Assembly (NCBI GenBank): GCA_016722445.1
Contig: JADKIZ010000016.1
Span: forward strand, 1-64,000
Source: Flavobacteriales bacterium
Lineage (GTDB): Bacteria > Bacteroidota > Bacteroidia > Flavobacteriales_D > Sanyastnellaceae
Length of the DNA: 64,000 bases
Direction of reading: 5' to 3'
Shown piece by piece: positions 8,959 through 19,400 of this stretch. The notes under the pieces were generated by a model. That model saw only the letters and a list, made by a program, of their open reading frames with translations, was not told where the DNA came from and made no database searches. Numbering within the stretch: position 1 is the first letter of the stretch; each line of letters opens with the position of its first letter. A program made the position numbers and the translations under genes.

Positions 8959-9801
8959 ATGCAAAAAGAATCCAGGGTGTCGACGGGAGTGTGGTATATG
9001 TTGATAGCCGTATTGTTTTTTGCAGTGATGAATGCAACTGCGAAAAAGCTTCATCATCTTCCTTCACACGAACTGGTTTTCTTCCGTTCCATTTTTGTCT
9101 TTTTCATCACGCTGTATTTTATCCTAAAGCACAAGCTTCCTTTGTTGGGCAATAACCACAAGTGGTTGTTTTTGCGCGGTGTTTCCGGACTTACTGCGCT
9201 TTTGTTGTTTTTCATGACATTGAAAAATATGCCGATTGCAAGTGCAACGTCACTTCAATATCTCTCGCCAATTTTCACCGTGATTTTTGCAGCGTATATG
9301 AACCATCAACTGGTGCGAAAAATCCAATAGTTCTATTTTGCATTGGCATTTTCTGGTGTATTGCTGATCAAAGGTTTTGATGAAAGGGTGAGTATTGGTT
9401 GGTTGTCAGTTGGTGTGCTCGCAGCGGTCATCGCAGGATTCGCATACAACTCCATCATCAAGTGCAAGAAAACGGATCATGCATATACGATTGTCATCCA
9501 CCTCACCTTGGTGAGTATTCCTGTCACTGGCGTTTGGTGTTTTTTCGATTTCGTGATGCCCTTAGGTTGGGACTGGTTATTGATTGTCATCATGGGCATC
9601 AGCACAAATCGCACAATTCTACTCCTTAAAGCATTGATGTCTGGCAATGCTGCAGATATCACTCCATGGAACTACACCGGCGCCATCTTCGCTGTATTCA
9701 GTGGCTATTTATTTTTTGGCGAAAGCATTGGACTTCTTGCTTTGGTCGGTATGGCGGTGATTGCGGTGGCGTTGATCTTGAACTCCAAACTCCAGAATTG
9801 A
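8959..9801 (+). pseudogene. EamA/DMT-family transporter with one in-frame TAG
   Basis: Drug/metabolite transporter family inner-membrane protein, 280 residues, about ten membrane segments in two EamA repeats. Starts MQKESRVSTGVWYMLIAVLF; FFRSIFVFFITLYFI, GVSGLTALLLFFMTL and MPIASATSLQYLSPIFTVIF fit EamA repeat 1, and the C-terminal half ends SIGLLALVGMAVIAVALIL. At 9328-9330 a TAG interrupts ..LVRKIQ * FYFALAFSG.. without any frame change; TGG (Trp) would be expected. Either a single G-to-A base error or a recent nonsense mutation. The rest is undamaged, so a base error is my preferred reading. Substrate unknown. Confidence 0.8.
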
Positions 9802-10165
9802 ATTATGAATTATGAATTATGAATTATGAATTTGCTGCATGAAATTGTAAGGTGGAATATGAAGAGGTAAGTAACTATGATTTGAATATCTTTTTGTGCG
9901 CTTTGTGGCTTTTAACTTTGAGCTCTTTGTGGTTAAAAAAACTCAATAACCAAATAGCCTCTGCACCAATCTTAAAAAAGTATGAGGTATTAGGTATTAG
10001 GTATAAGGTGCGCGGAGTTAAGACTGTGAGGCGATCAACTTTTATCCAACAACCCAATGCCTGCCGCAACCTTGAACCTTGAACCTTGAACCCTCCCAGG
10101 CGAGCACACATCTGCGCTCAGAGTAGGCTTGATGCCAATTTTAAATATTAAATCTTAAATCATCG
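9795..10165. repeat. Composite repeat, left inverted copy (mate of the 21.3-22.3 kb array)
   Basis: Contains GAATTAT heptamers (9800-9835), then ~130 bp (GCTGCATGAAATTGTAAGG ... TTTGTGGTTAAA), then GGTATTA heptamers, the GTGAGGCGATCAA link, TTGAACC runs, CTCCCAGGCGAGCACACATC and ATTTAA-type heptamers. Every module reappears in reverse-complement order at 21318-22330, there as a four-fold array. A small frame at 9852-10082 is not a gene. Confidence 0.88.
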
Positions 10166-10166
10166 C

Positions 10167-11726
10167 TCATTTCCTCGTTTCAATCACCACCGCACCAATC
10201 TCCGTCCTTGAAAAATCAAGATTCATTTCGATCTGATTGCCGTTGACTTTGGCAGTGGTTGAACCTTTCACAACAGACGCAACTTTCTCTGCAAAATTAT
10301 TTCCGGATGCTTTCGAGAGTTGTGTGTTGAATGCTTTATAGTCGATTGGATTTTTGGAAACCACAATCGCGAAGTAATCCGCATTACCCACTTCATCAGG
10401 ATACATGGAATAATCTCTTGGGAATAATCTTCTGCCGGTGATGCCACAATACGGTGAATGTTTTTCTGTATACGGGAATAGGGTATAGGAAGTGCCATCC
10501 GTTTCTTGTCCAAATACATATACATGACACGCTACATTGTTGATGCACTCCAATTTGAATTCCTCATTTGATTTCATTGGACGACTTGTTGTAAACATGC
10601 CATTACCACTTTGTGTCAACGCGAGGTTAGAACCGTCTTTGTTCAACACAATACCGAATTTTGCTGTGAGTAAATTTGTTGTTGGTGATGAAGCATCACT
10701 CATCGGATAAATACCATAAGCCTCTTTCACGAAGATTTCGAAGTCATCATAACTCACCCATGCCACACCGTTTTGTCCCCATTCTTTTCCCCATGAATTC
10801 ATGATTTGAAATCCGCCCATGTTTTGTGCGAATTTGTAATCGTCGTATCCGATCACACACATGGCGTGTCCACCGAAGCCTTGCATATTGACATCATCGT
10901 CTGTTGCGCGCCACATGTCTTTGCCCATCATGTTCTGCATAAAACTTCCACCGACCATCATACCAATGACTACTGGTGCGCCTTGTGCAATGTTCTGTTT
11001 GATGGCAAGCATATTTACCTTGGAAGCATCTTCACCATTGCGTCCACCTGTTAAGCGCTGATAACCGTCAATTTTGAAATCTGATGCTTCACGCAATTGC
11101 ATCTGATTAGGTCTTGTACTGCAATCATCATCGTTGTAAGGCATGTCTTCATATGGTGCAAGACCTTTGTCTTTCATTACCTTCATGGCTTCGGTGAGGT
11201 ACGAGCCTTGACAGTTTTCCAATGCGATCTGATTGTACAAAAAGGCAGGGGAGAAGCGGTGTTCGTTTGGATCACCTCCGGTTTCGCGACTGCGCATGAT
11301 GGAACGCGCTGCGTATGCACTCGCCCATGCAACACATGATCCTTGTTGACCTTGATTCAATCGGTCGGGTGCAAATTTCAACAGTGAATATGATTCCGGG
11401 AGTGGATTCGAAATGTTGTTGGACAATGGTTCATAGATCTCATTGCTTTCGTATTTCTTTTTATCGAAACTGGCGCCCAATGAAAACAATGAACTTTGAT
11501 CTGCACCTGTTTCAGAAGATGGCAGAACACTGTTGCAACCTTTTCCACCAGCGAAATAAATGATGCCACCAACGATGGCAACAATGAGCAACATTTTTGG
11601 ATTTCTTCCAAAAAGACCGATGAGAATGGGAATGAGGTTGCCTATTCCACCACCGCCACCACCGCCGCCTCCGCTGCGAGGTGTGTAACTTCCCTGATTG
11701 TCGTCTCTTTTGATTCTGATTGGCAT
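10167..11726 (-). CDS. Papain-like (C1) cysteine protease with membrane anchor and C-terminal DUF4384-like domain
   Basis: 519 residues. A basic start is followed by a nine-glycine run and one hydrophobic segment (~28-60, ILIGLFGRNP..IVGGIIYFAGG), so the enzyme is probably membrane-anchored and faces the periplasm or surface. Catalytic core ~100-340: QGQQGSCVAWASAYA (active Cys), GFGGHAMCVIGYDD (His) and IMNSWGKEWGQNG (Asn). C-terminal third (~350-519) contains NEEFKLECINNVACHVYVFG and GTSYTLFP, as in DUF4384 modules. It starts 11 bp after the NlpC/P60 gene, so the two look co-transcribed. Substrate unknown; the neighbouring giant surface protein is a conceivable partner, by position only. 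Confidence 0.88.
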   Translation of the reverse strand: MPIRIKRDDNQGSYTPRSGGGGGGGGGIGNLIPILIGLFGRNPKMLLIVAIVGGIIYFAGGKGCNSVLPSSETGADQSSLFSLGASFDKKKYESNEIYEPLSNNISNPLPESYSLLKFAPDRLNQGQQGSCVAWASAYAARSIMRSRETGGDPNEHRFSPAFLYNQIALENCQGSYLTEAMKVMKDKGLAPYEDMPYNDDDCSTRPNQMQLREASDFKIDGYQRLTGGRNGEDASKVNMLAIKQNIAQGAPVVIGMMVGGSFMQNMMGKDMWRATDDDVNMQGFGGHAMCVIGYDDYKFAQNMGGFQIMNSWGKEWGQNGVAWVSYDDFEIFVKEAYGIYPMSDASSPTTNLLTAKFGIVLNKDGSNLALTQSGNGMFTTSRPMKSNEEFKLECINNVACHVYVFGQETDGTSYTLFPYTEKHSPYCGITGRRLFPRDYSMYPDEVGNADYFAIVVSKNPIDYKAFNTQLSKASGNNFAEKVASVVKGSTTAKVNGNQIEMNLDFSRTEIGAVVIETRK

Positions 11727-11737
11727 AGCTTGATGTA

Positions 11738-12477
11738 TTAAATACGTTTGATGATTCTAAGTTGATGGGTGTATTCTCTGCTATCGCGGTTGAATATACC
11801 CTGATGGTCTAATGCATCACATCTAACTTTACCAGATGCATGGATAATTTCAATGTCGTTGTTTTTTGTTCTGAATATGATCCCGACATGAATGATCTTA
11901 CCATCGGCATTGTCGAAGAATGCTAAATCGCCAGATTGTGCTTCTTCTATGAATGTGACAACTTCTCCTTGTTCGGATTGTTGCCAGGCATCGCGGCGAA
12001 TTTTTTTACCATGAAGTTTAAATACGATTTGGGTAAATCCTGAGCAATCGATTCCTGCAAATGTTCTTCCTCCCCATAAGTATGGACTTCCCAAAACATC
12101 ATTGCCGTGTTTTCTAGAGAAGAGGAATTGTATTCAAGTGAAATTCCTGTTTTTCCTGTTATCAAAGCAATCTTAGATTGATTGGGATCGATGTATGATC
12201 CCGCTGGAATTATTTTGGATTCCGGTCCATCTGTTATTTGTGCGAAAAGCGAAGTGATCATGGTGGATTGTTGTTCATCCTGACAATCGACCAATTGTTT
12301 TTTGTCCACCCATCCTTCATAATGGTCGAATTGTGTTCGCACCATCATCCACTTCTCATTTTGATCGAGGAGTTCTGCGGTTTCACCAAAAATCATTTGA
12401 CTGATCATCTCACTGCGATCAGTTGGTTCTTTCCTCATGGGTATTGTTCCTAATTCACACTTCAGCAATTGCATCAT
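11738..12477 (-). CDS. SH3-like plus NlpC/P60 (C40) cell-wall peptidase, one frameshift
   Basis: About 246 residues when read through. N-terminal part: MMQLLKCELGTIPMRKEPTD and WMMVRTQFDHYEGWVDKKQL resemble bacterial SH3 repeats. C-terminal part: GSPYLWGGRTFAGIDCSGFT (active Cys in DCSGF), SGDLAFFDN, IIHVGIIF (His) and IEIIHASGKVR. Enzymes of this layout cut gamma-D-glutamyl bonds in peptidoglycan stem peptides. The frame breaks at the T4 run 12110-12113; one more base there restores ..SSLEKHGNDVLGSPYLW... No clear signal peptide. Probable operon with the C1 protease downstream. Confidence 0.83.
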
Positions 12478-12692
12478 TTATTCTTTGTAGGCAAAGTAAT
12501 TTGATATCGCCAATTGTTGATCAATGCCTGTTTTTTGTTGTTGACAGTCCAGGATTTGGTTTTTAGTCTGGTTTATTTTCTGTTTGGTCGACAATTTTCG
12601 CCGCTTCGGTCGATAAAATCTCATTTTTAACATTTCGTAAGTCGTTGATTTTCAATAAAAAATAGAATATTTAGAAAATTTCATCCGTGGAA

Positions 12693-12725
12693 TTTGGTAT
12701 TTAGTCGAAGTTGAATCTATATTTG
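12693..12725 (+). promoter_or_regulatory. Bacteroidetes-type promoter for the adhesin unit
   Basis: TTTG at 12693-12696 and TATATTTG at 12718-12725, 21 bp apart: a full match to the TTTG / TAnnTTTG elements of the Bacteroidetes primary sigma factor, with spacing at the upper end. Transcription would start near 12732 and cover the candidate small frame at 12797, the secreted protein at 12977 and the giant gene at 13410. Confidence 0.55.
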
Positions 12726-12796
12726 TCGAACGAAAAACAAATTCTATCGAAGTCCTTACTGAGTTCTTATGCCAAACTAACCAGGCCTAAGACACG

Positions 12797-12955
12797 ATGA
12801 TAAACTTCATTACCGTAATAATCCGCCAACTGATTGGAAACAACATTCCGGTTCAGGGCGGTACAGAAAAAAATGGTCATGTTGAATTATTCCCAGCTCC
12901 AGCATATATACAGGTGAAAAATCACCTTCCATATACTTCAAATCGTAATCATTAA
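12797..12955 (+). CDS. Candidate 52-residue small protein
   Basis: Frame beginning MINFITVIIRQLIGNNIPVQ with a polar C-terminal half (GGTEKNGHVELFPAPAYIQV). It lies in the leader between the promoter and the small secreted protein, ending 21 bp before it. Not recognised; hydrophobic start without a clear cleavage site. It may be a leader peptide or chance. Confidence 0.3.
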   Translation: MINFITVIIRQLIGNNIPVQGGTEKNGHVELFPAPAYIQVKNHLPYTSNRNH

Positions 12956-12976
12956 ATCAATTCATACTTAATTCTG

Positions 12977-13372
12977 ATGACAATGAAAAATCAAAACAAG
13001 TCACGAGTGTTGAGTAAGCAATTACTCATGTTTGTTTCACTGCTTCTCGCGGGAACCTTGGTTTCTGTTGAGATGAGCGCTCAGAGTCGTCCACAGGCAA
13101 ATTTAAATGCCAGTGGAATTCTGCAGCTTCCCACTACTGTTGCTTTAGCTACTAGCTATGAGATCAGTTTGAGTTCATTTGGTTTTGCCAATGAGACTGA
13201 AGCCATTCAGTTCTTCAAGACAAAATCTTATGATTCTTTCTTTATCCGTCCAAATTACGCTTCGGGTAAGGCTACCATTTATCTGGATACGAAAGTTCAT
13301 CCAGGTTGGACAGTGTCTCAATGGAACAATCTATTGAATAGTCAGACAAACACAACTCCTCTTTTGAATTAA
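12977..13372 (+). CDS. Small secreted protein of unknown function
   Basis: 131 residues (129 from the second ATG at 12983). A signal peptide is clear: basic start, LLMFVSLLLAGTLVSVE and cleavage near MSAQS. The mature ~95 residues are rich in Ser/Thr/Phe (SYEISLSSFGFANETEAIQF, WTVSQWNNLLNSQTNTTPLL) and have no cysteines or known motif. It lies 37 bp before the giant adhesin gene in the same orientation, so co-expression is likely; a helper or co-secreted role is inference. I do not recognise the family. Confidence 0.7.
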   Translation: MTMKNQNKSRVLSKQLLMFVSLLLAGTLVSVEMSAQSRPQANLNASGILQLPTTVALATSYEISLSSFGFANETEAIQFFKTKSYDSFFIRPNYASGKATIYLDTKVHPGWTVSQWNNLLNSQTNTTPLLN

Positions 13373-13409
13373 TCCAAAACTAAATTCTTTTCTAACCTAA
13401 ATTTTAAGA

Positions 13410-16400
13410 ATGAAACATTTGTATCAAAGCCTAAAAGGTTACGTCGCAATTCTGATCTGCTTTTTATCAGTTAGCGCTGTAGCTCAATTAAACGTAAACA
13501 GCGCTGCATCGGCTGAAGATTTGGCTAACGCCATCCTCGGTTCTGGTGTCAGCGTTTCTAACGTTACACTCCATTGTGGTCCCGGTGGCTCCGGTATATT
13601 CAGCAATGGTGGTTCTACAAACGTTGGTTTGAATGACGGTATCCTGTTGACCAGCGGTCGTGCAGCTGATGCTATCGGTCCAAACAACGATGGTAGCCTT
13701 ACCTTCGAACAACCTAACGCTTATAATGGCGATAGCGAACTCGATAACTTGGTTTCCGGTTCAATCGAAGACGTTTGTCGTCTCGAATTCGATTTCGTTG
13801 CTGAAAGTGAGTTCATCTCTGTTCAATATGTATTCGGTTCTGAAGAATACAATGAATATGTGTGTTCACAATTCAACGACGTTTTCGGTTTCTTCGTTTC
13901 TGGTGCTAATCCTGGTGGTGGTAACTACAACAACTTCAACGTTGCTTTGGTTCCTTCTACCAACCTTCCTGTTTCTGTAAACACCATCAACAATGGTTCT
14001 GCAGGTAATCAGGGAAGTCCTGCAAACTGTGTATCTCTTGCACACTCTGCACTTTATACAAGCAATGCGGGCGGCCTTTCTATCCAGTACGACGGTTTCA
14101 CAGTGGTTTTGACAGCGGAAATCGCTATCGTTCCTGGTGAAACTTATCACTTCAAATTTGCAATTGCTGACGTTTCTGACAGTCGTCTCGATAGCGGTGT
14201 ATTCATCCGTTCACAGAGCTTCTCAGTTTTCACTTGTGCTGCTGGTAGCATCTTCAATGAGTCTACTGCTCCTGCAGATTTTTGCCTCAAATGATGATAT
14301 TTCTGACATGATCAATGTTGGAACTACTTCTACTGCAACTGGTGATACTTATACTTTCCTCCTGACCAATATGGCTGGAGAAATTCTTGCTATGGATGCT
14401 AATGGTCAGTTTGACCTTGGTGCTTATCCTGCTGGAACTTACTTCGTATGGGGTGTTTCTTACGACGGAGAAGTGAGCGGTATCGAAGTTGGTGCTATGA
14501 TTCAAGACATTTCTTTCGTTGATGGCGAAGGTTGTTTTGATATCTCTACTCCACTTGCTTTCACTACAGAACTTTGCTCAAGCTTCGAATTGATCGCTTG
14601 TGCTCCTGAGGTTACTGTAGAATGTGGTAGCGACTTGAATAACTACGAACTTACTGGTTTCCCAGTAGTTGAAGTTGCTTATAACGATGGTGATATTTCT
14701 ATCATTCCTATGGATGAAATCATCCCTGGTGATGATTGCGGTTACACCATCATCCGTACTTGGGTGATCACTCTTGGTGATCTTTCTCAAACTTGTACTC
14801 AGGTGATTCACGTTGTTGACACTCAAGGTCCTGTATTCGGTGACCTATTGGATGTTTCTGTACAGTGCCTAGAAGAAGTGCCTGCACTTCTCGAAGTATC
14901 TGCATGGGATGCTTGTTCTGGTGAAGTTCCTGCTGAAGGATGGCAGAGCCAAACTGGTGAAGTTGAATCTGAGTGTGTTCTTTCAACTGCTTTTGGTCCT
15001 GGTGCTGACTGGGCTGTATGGCTTCCAGTTCTCGCTTCTGATAGCGAAACTTCAAGTGCAAACTTCGTATTCGATGCTAACGGTGGTCATTTCGATCAGT
15101 TCATCGATGGTACTGCTCACCTTTATGGTACAGTTGTGAATACTGCTAACGCAAACGAACAGTTTGTTGTTGACTTGAAATTTGAAAATAAAGCTGATTG
15201 GGCTGCTTGGAGCGCTCTCGGACGTAACTATAAGAATGACCTCGGTCTTGCTTGTGCTACTGCTGATCATATCAACTGGAGCTACTACGAACTCGTAGGT
15301 GGTTTCTCTACTTTGACTGGTGCTGGCGACCTCGCTGGTGACGTTCTTTACTTGTATCACATGCCTGCTGATTTCTACTTCGGTTTCCAAGTAGGTATCG
15401 GTGCTAACAACAAGAACTGTAACAACGGTCTTTCTGGTTGGTTTACTTACAACGGTTTCGTTGGTGGTGAGAAAGTTGAAGGTCACGGTGACGTGAACAC
15501 TGACGCTGATTGCGAACCAGTAAATGATAACGATTGTATCCACCACACTTCTTTCACACAATTCTATCGTGCGGTTGATGCTTGCGGTCACGCAACCATC
15601 GAATCTATCGAAATCGTTGTTGACGACACTACTGCTCCTGAATTTACAAACTGTCCAGAAAGTCTTACCATCGAATGTAGCGACGCAATTCCTGCTGTTG
15701 CTGAAGGTGTAAGTGCTACTGACAACTGTTCTGGTGATGTTGCTGTTGTTTACCTTGGTGAAACATCTGAAGGTGATGCTTGTGAGACTGTATTGACTCG
15801 TGTTTGGGCTGCTACAGACGTTTGTGGTAACCGCACTGATTGTGTTCAGACTATCACTATCCGTGATACTACTGCTCCAGTACTTAACGGTACTCCAGAT
15901 GCAGAAATCACTGTAGAGTGTGACGCTGTTCCTGCTGCTGCTGAAGTTACTGCTACTGACAACTGTCAGGAAATCGTTAACGTTGAATACGCTCAGTCAA
16001 TCGAGCCAGGTAACTGCCCAGGTTACTACACTATTTCACGTAACTGGTATGCTACTGATAGCTGTGGAAATGATGTTGCTTTCAACCAGATCATCCACGT
16101 TCAAGATACAACTGCTCCTGAGTTCGATCCTTATGATTTCTACGCTCACATCGAGTGTGATGAAATTCCTGCTGTGATCACTGCTCATGACAACTGTGGC
16201 GAAGCTACTGTTGTTGTTATCGAAGAAGTTCTCAATTCTGGTGGTTGCCTCGGTGTTTACCACAGAGTTTATGAAGCTACTGACGAGTGCGGTAATACTG
16301 CTACTGCTGAACAGTACATCTCTATCCTCGATACTACAGCTCCAGTTATCTACGGTGTACCTGCTGATGCTACTATCGAATGTAACGAAGTTTCAGTTGG

Positions 16401-19400
16401 TGAAAATGGTAACTACTTCGGTAACGATGGCGTTTATGGTGTTGACAATTGCGAAATGGAAGTAACTATCACTTACAGTGAAGAGGTTGTTCCTACTGAC
16501 GACGATTGCCCACAATCATACGATATCATCCGCACTTGGGTTGCTATTGACTATTGCGATAACGTTGATTCAGCTTCTCAGACTGTACACGTAATTGATT
16601 CTACTGCACCATCACTCTACATACCTCAAAGCTACGAAGCTTCTTGCGACGCTGAATTGGAGTATGCTGATGCTTCTGCTGAAGACAATTGTGGTGCTGT
16701 TTCTATCTCTGAATTGGTTGATACAATTCCTGGTTCATGTCCACAGTCTTACACCATCACTCGCACATTTGTTGCTACTGATGAGTGTGGTAACTCTTCT
16801 GAGCCACAAACTCAGTATATCGAAGTTATCGACTGGACTGCTCCAATGTTCGGTTATGACAACCAATACTACTTCACTTACGAATGTGACGAAGAAGTTG
16901 AACTCGTTCAACCTTCTGCTACTGACAACTGTGGTGAAGTTTCTTACTCACACATTGATACTCTTGCTTGGGGTAACTCTTGCTACAATGGTTTCACACG
17001 TGTTTGGACTGCTACAGACGAATGCGGTAACAGCAGCAACTGGTATCAGTATATCTATATCCAGGACACTACTGCTCCAGTTATCACTGGTGAACTTGAA
17101 ATCACGCGTCCTTGTGATGATTACATGGGAATCTTCGTAACTGCTACTGACAACTGTAACGGTTATACTTTCGATTCTTGGGATGAATTCGCTTCTGGTT
17201 CTTGCGCAGGTAACGTGATCCGTCACTACACTGCTTGGGATTCTTGCCAAAATCAATCTGAAGAATTCGTACAGATCATTCACCTCACTGATGAAGTTGC
17301 TCCAGAAATCGTAGAAGAAACTGCTGATTTCGAAGTTGAATGTGGTGAGGACTATTCAGTACCTGCTCCAATATTCGCTGACAATTGCGACGAAGACCTC
17401 GATATCACTTCTGATGTGACTTTTGAAGTTGTTGATTGTGTACGTTACGAAACTTACACTTGGACTGCAGTTGACCATTGCAATAACGCTACAACATCTA
17501 CAACTGTTGTAACTATTGTTGATACACTCGATCCTTGGTTCGAAAACTTCCCAGCTGATGAAGAAGTGAGCTGCGATCAGGAATTGCCTGCTGTAGTTTA
17601 TCCTTTGGCTTATGACCAGTGTGATGAAGAAGTTGAAGTTGAACTCGCTATCGATTCTGCTCCAGGTTCTTGCCCACAAGAAATGTACATCTACCGTACT
17701 TTCCGTGGATTCGATGAGTGCGGAAATCAGGTTGTTGAAACTCAAACCATTCACGTGGTTGACCACATTGCTCCAATGTTCGGTTATGACAACCAATACT
17801 ACTTCACTTACGAATGTGACGAAGAAGTTGAACTCGTTCAGCCTTCTGCTACTGACAACTGTGGTGAAGTTTCTTATTCACACGTGGATACTTTGGCTTG
17901 GGGTAACTCTTGCTACAATGGTTTCACACGTGTTTGGACTGCTACAGACGAATGTGGTAACAGCAACAATTGGTACCAGTATATCTATATCCAGGACACT
18001 ACAGCACCAGTTATCTCTGGTGAACTTGAAATCACTCGTCCTTGTGATGATTACATGGGAATCTTCGTAACTGCTACTGACAACTGTAACGGTTATACTT
18101 TCGATTCTTGGGATGAATTCGCTTCTGGTTCTTGCGCAGGTAACGTGATCCGTCACTACACTGCTTGGGATTCTTGCCAAAATCAATCTGAAGAATTCGT
18201 ACAGATCATCCACCTCACTGATGCTATTGCACCAGAAATCGTGGAAGAAACTGCTGATTTCGAAGTTGAATGTGGTGAGTACTATTCAGTAGTTGCTCCA
18301 ATTTTCGCTGACAATTGCGACGAAGAACTCGATATCACTTCTGATATGACTTCTGAAGTTGTTGATTGTGTACGTTACGAAACTTACACTTGGACTGCTG
18401 TTGACCATTGCAATAACTCTACAACATCTACAACTGTTGTAACTATTGTTGATACTCAAGATCCTTGGTTCGTTGGTTTCCCTAGCAACATGGAAGTAAG
18501 CTGCGATCAGGAAATGCCTGTGGTACTTTATCCTTCTGCTTATGACAATTGTGATGAGCAAGTGGAAATTGAATTGGCTATCGACACTGTTGATGGCGAT
18601 TGCCCACAAGAGAAGTACTACAACTATACTTTCCGCGCTTATGATGATTGTGGTAACGACGTTGTTGAAACTATGACCATTCACGTATATGATTACTATG
18701 CGCCAATGTTCGATTATGACAACGAATACTACTTCTCTTACGAATGTGACGAAGAAGTTGAACTCGTTCAGCCTTCTGCTACTGACAACTGTGGAGAAGT
18801 TTCTTACTCACACATGGATACTTTGGCTTGGGGTAACTCTTGCTACAATGGATTCACACGTGTTTGGACTGCTACAGACGAATGTGGTAACAACAGCCAG
18901 TGGTTCCAGTATATCTATATCCAGGACACTACTGCTCCAGTTATCTCTGGTGAACTTGAAGTATCTCGTCCTTGTGATGATTACATGGGTAACTTCGTAA
19001 CAGTTACTGATAACTGTAACGACTACTCTATCGACTCTTGGGATGAAACAGCTTCTGGTTCTTGCGCTGGTAACATTATCCGTCACTACACTGCATGGGA
19101 TGATTGTCAAAACCAATCTCTCGAGTTCGTTCAGATCATTCACTTGACTGACACTGTAGCTCCGGTAATTGAGAACGCTCCAGAAAACATCGAAATTGAG
19201 TGTGGCGATAGCTACCCTGCTTATGAGCCAATTTGGTCTGACAACTGCGACGAAGAACTTGATCTTTCTGCTATCAGCTCTATCAACTGGGTAGGTTGCA
19301 ATCAAGTTATCTCTCAGGTTTACTTCGCTGTTGACCATTGCGGTAACGAAAGCTCTGTATCACGTACTATCACTATCGTTGATACTACTGCACCAGTTCT

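Noticed and set aside
14137..14285. Apparent N-terminus of the long frame at 14137
   Set aside because: It is antisense-like noise over the choice-of-anchor L domain; the true N-terminus is at 13410 with one T-run shift.
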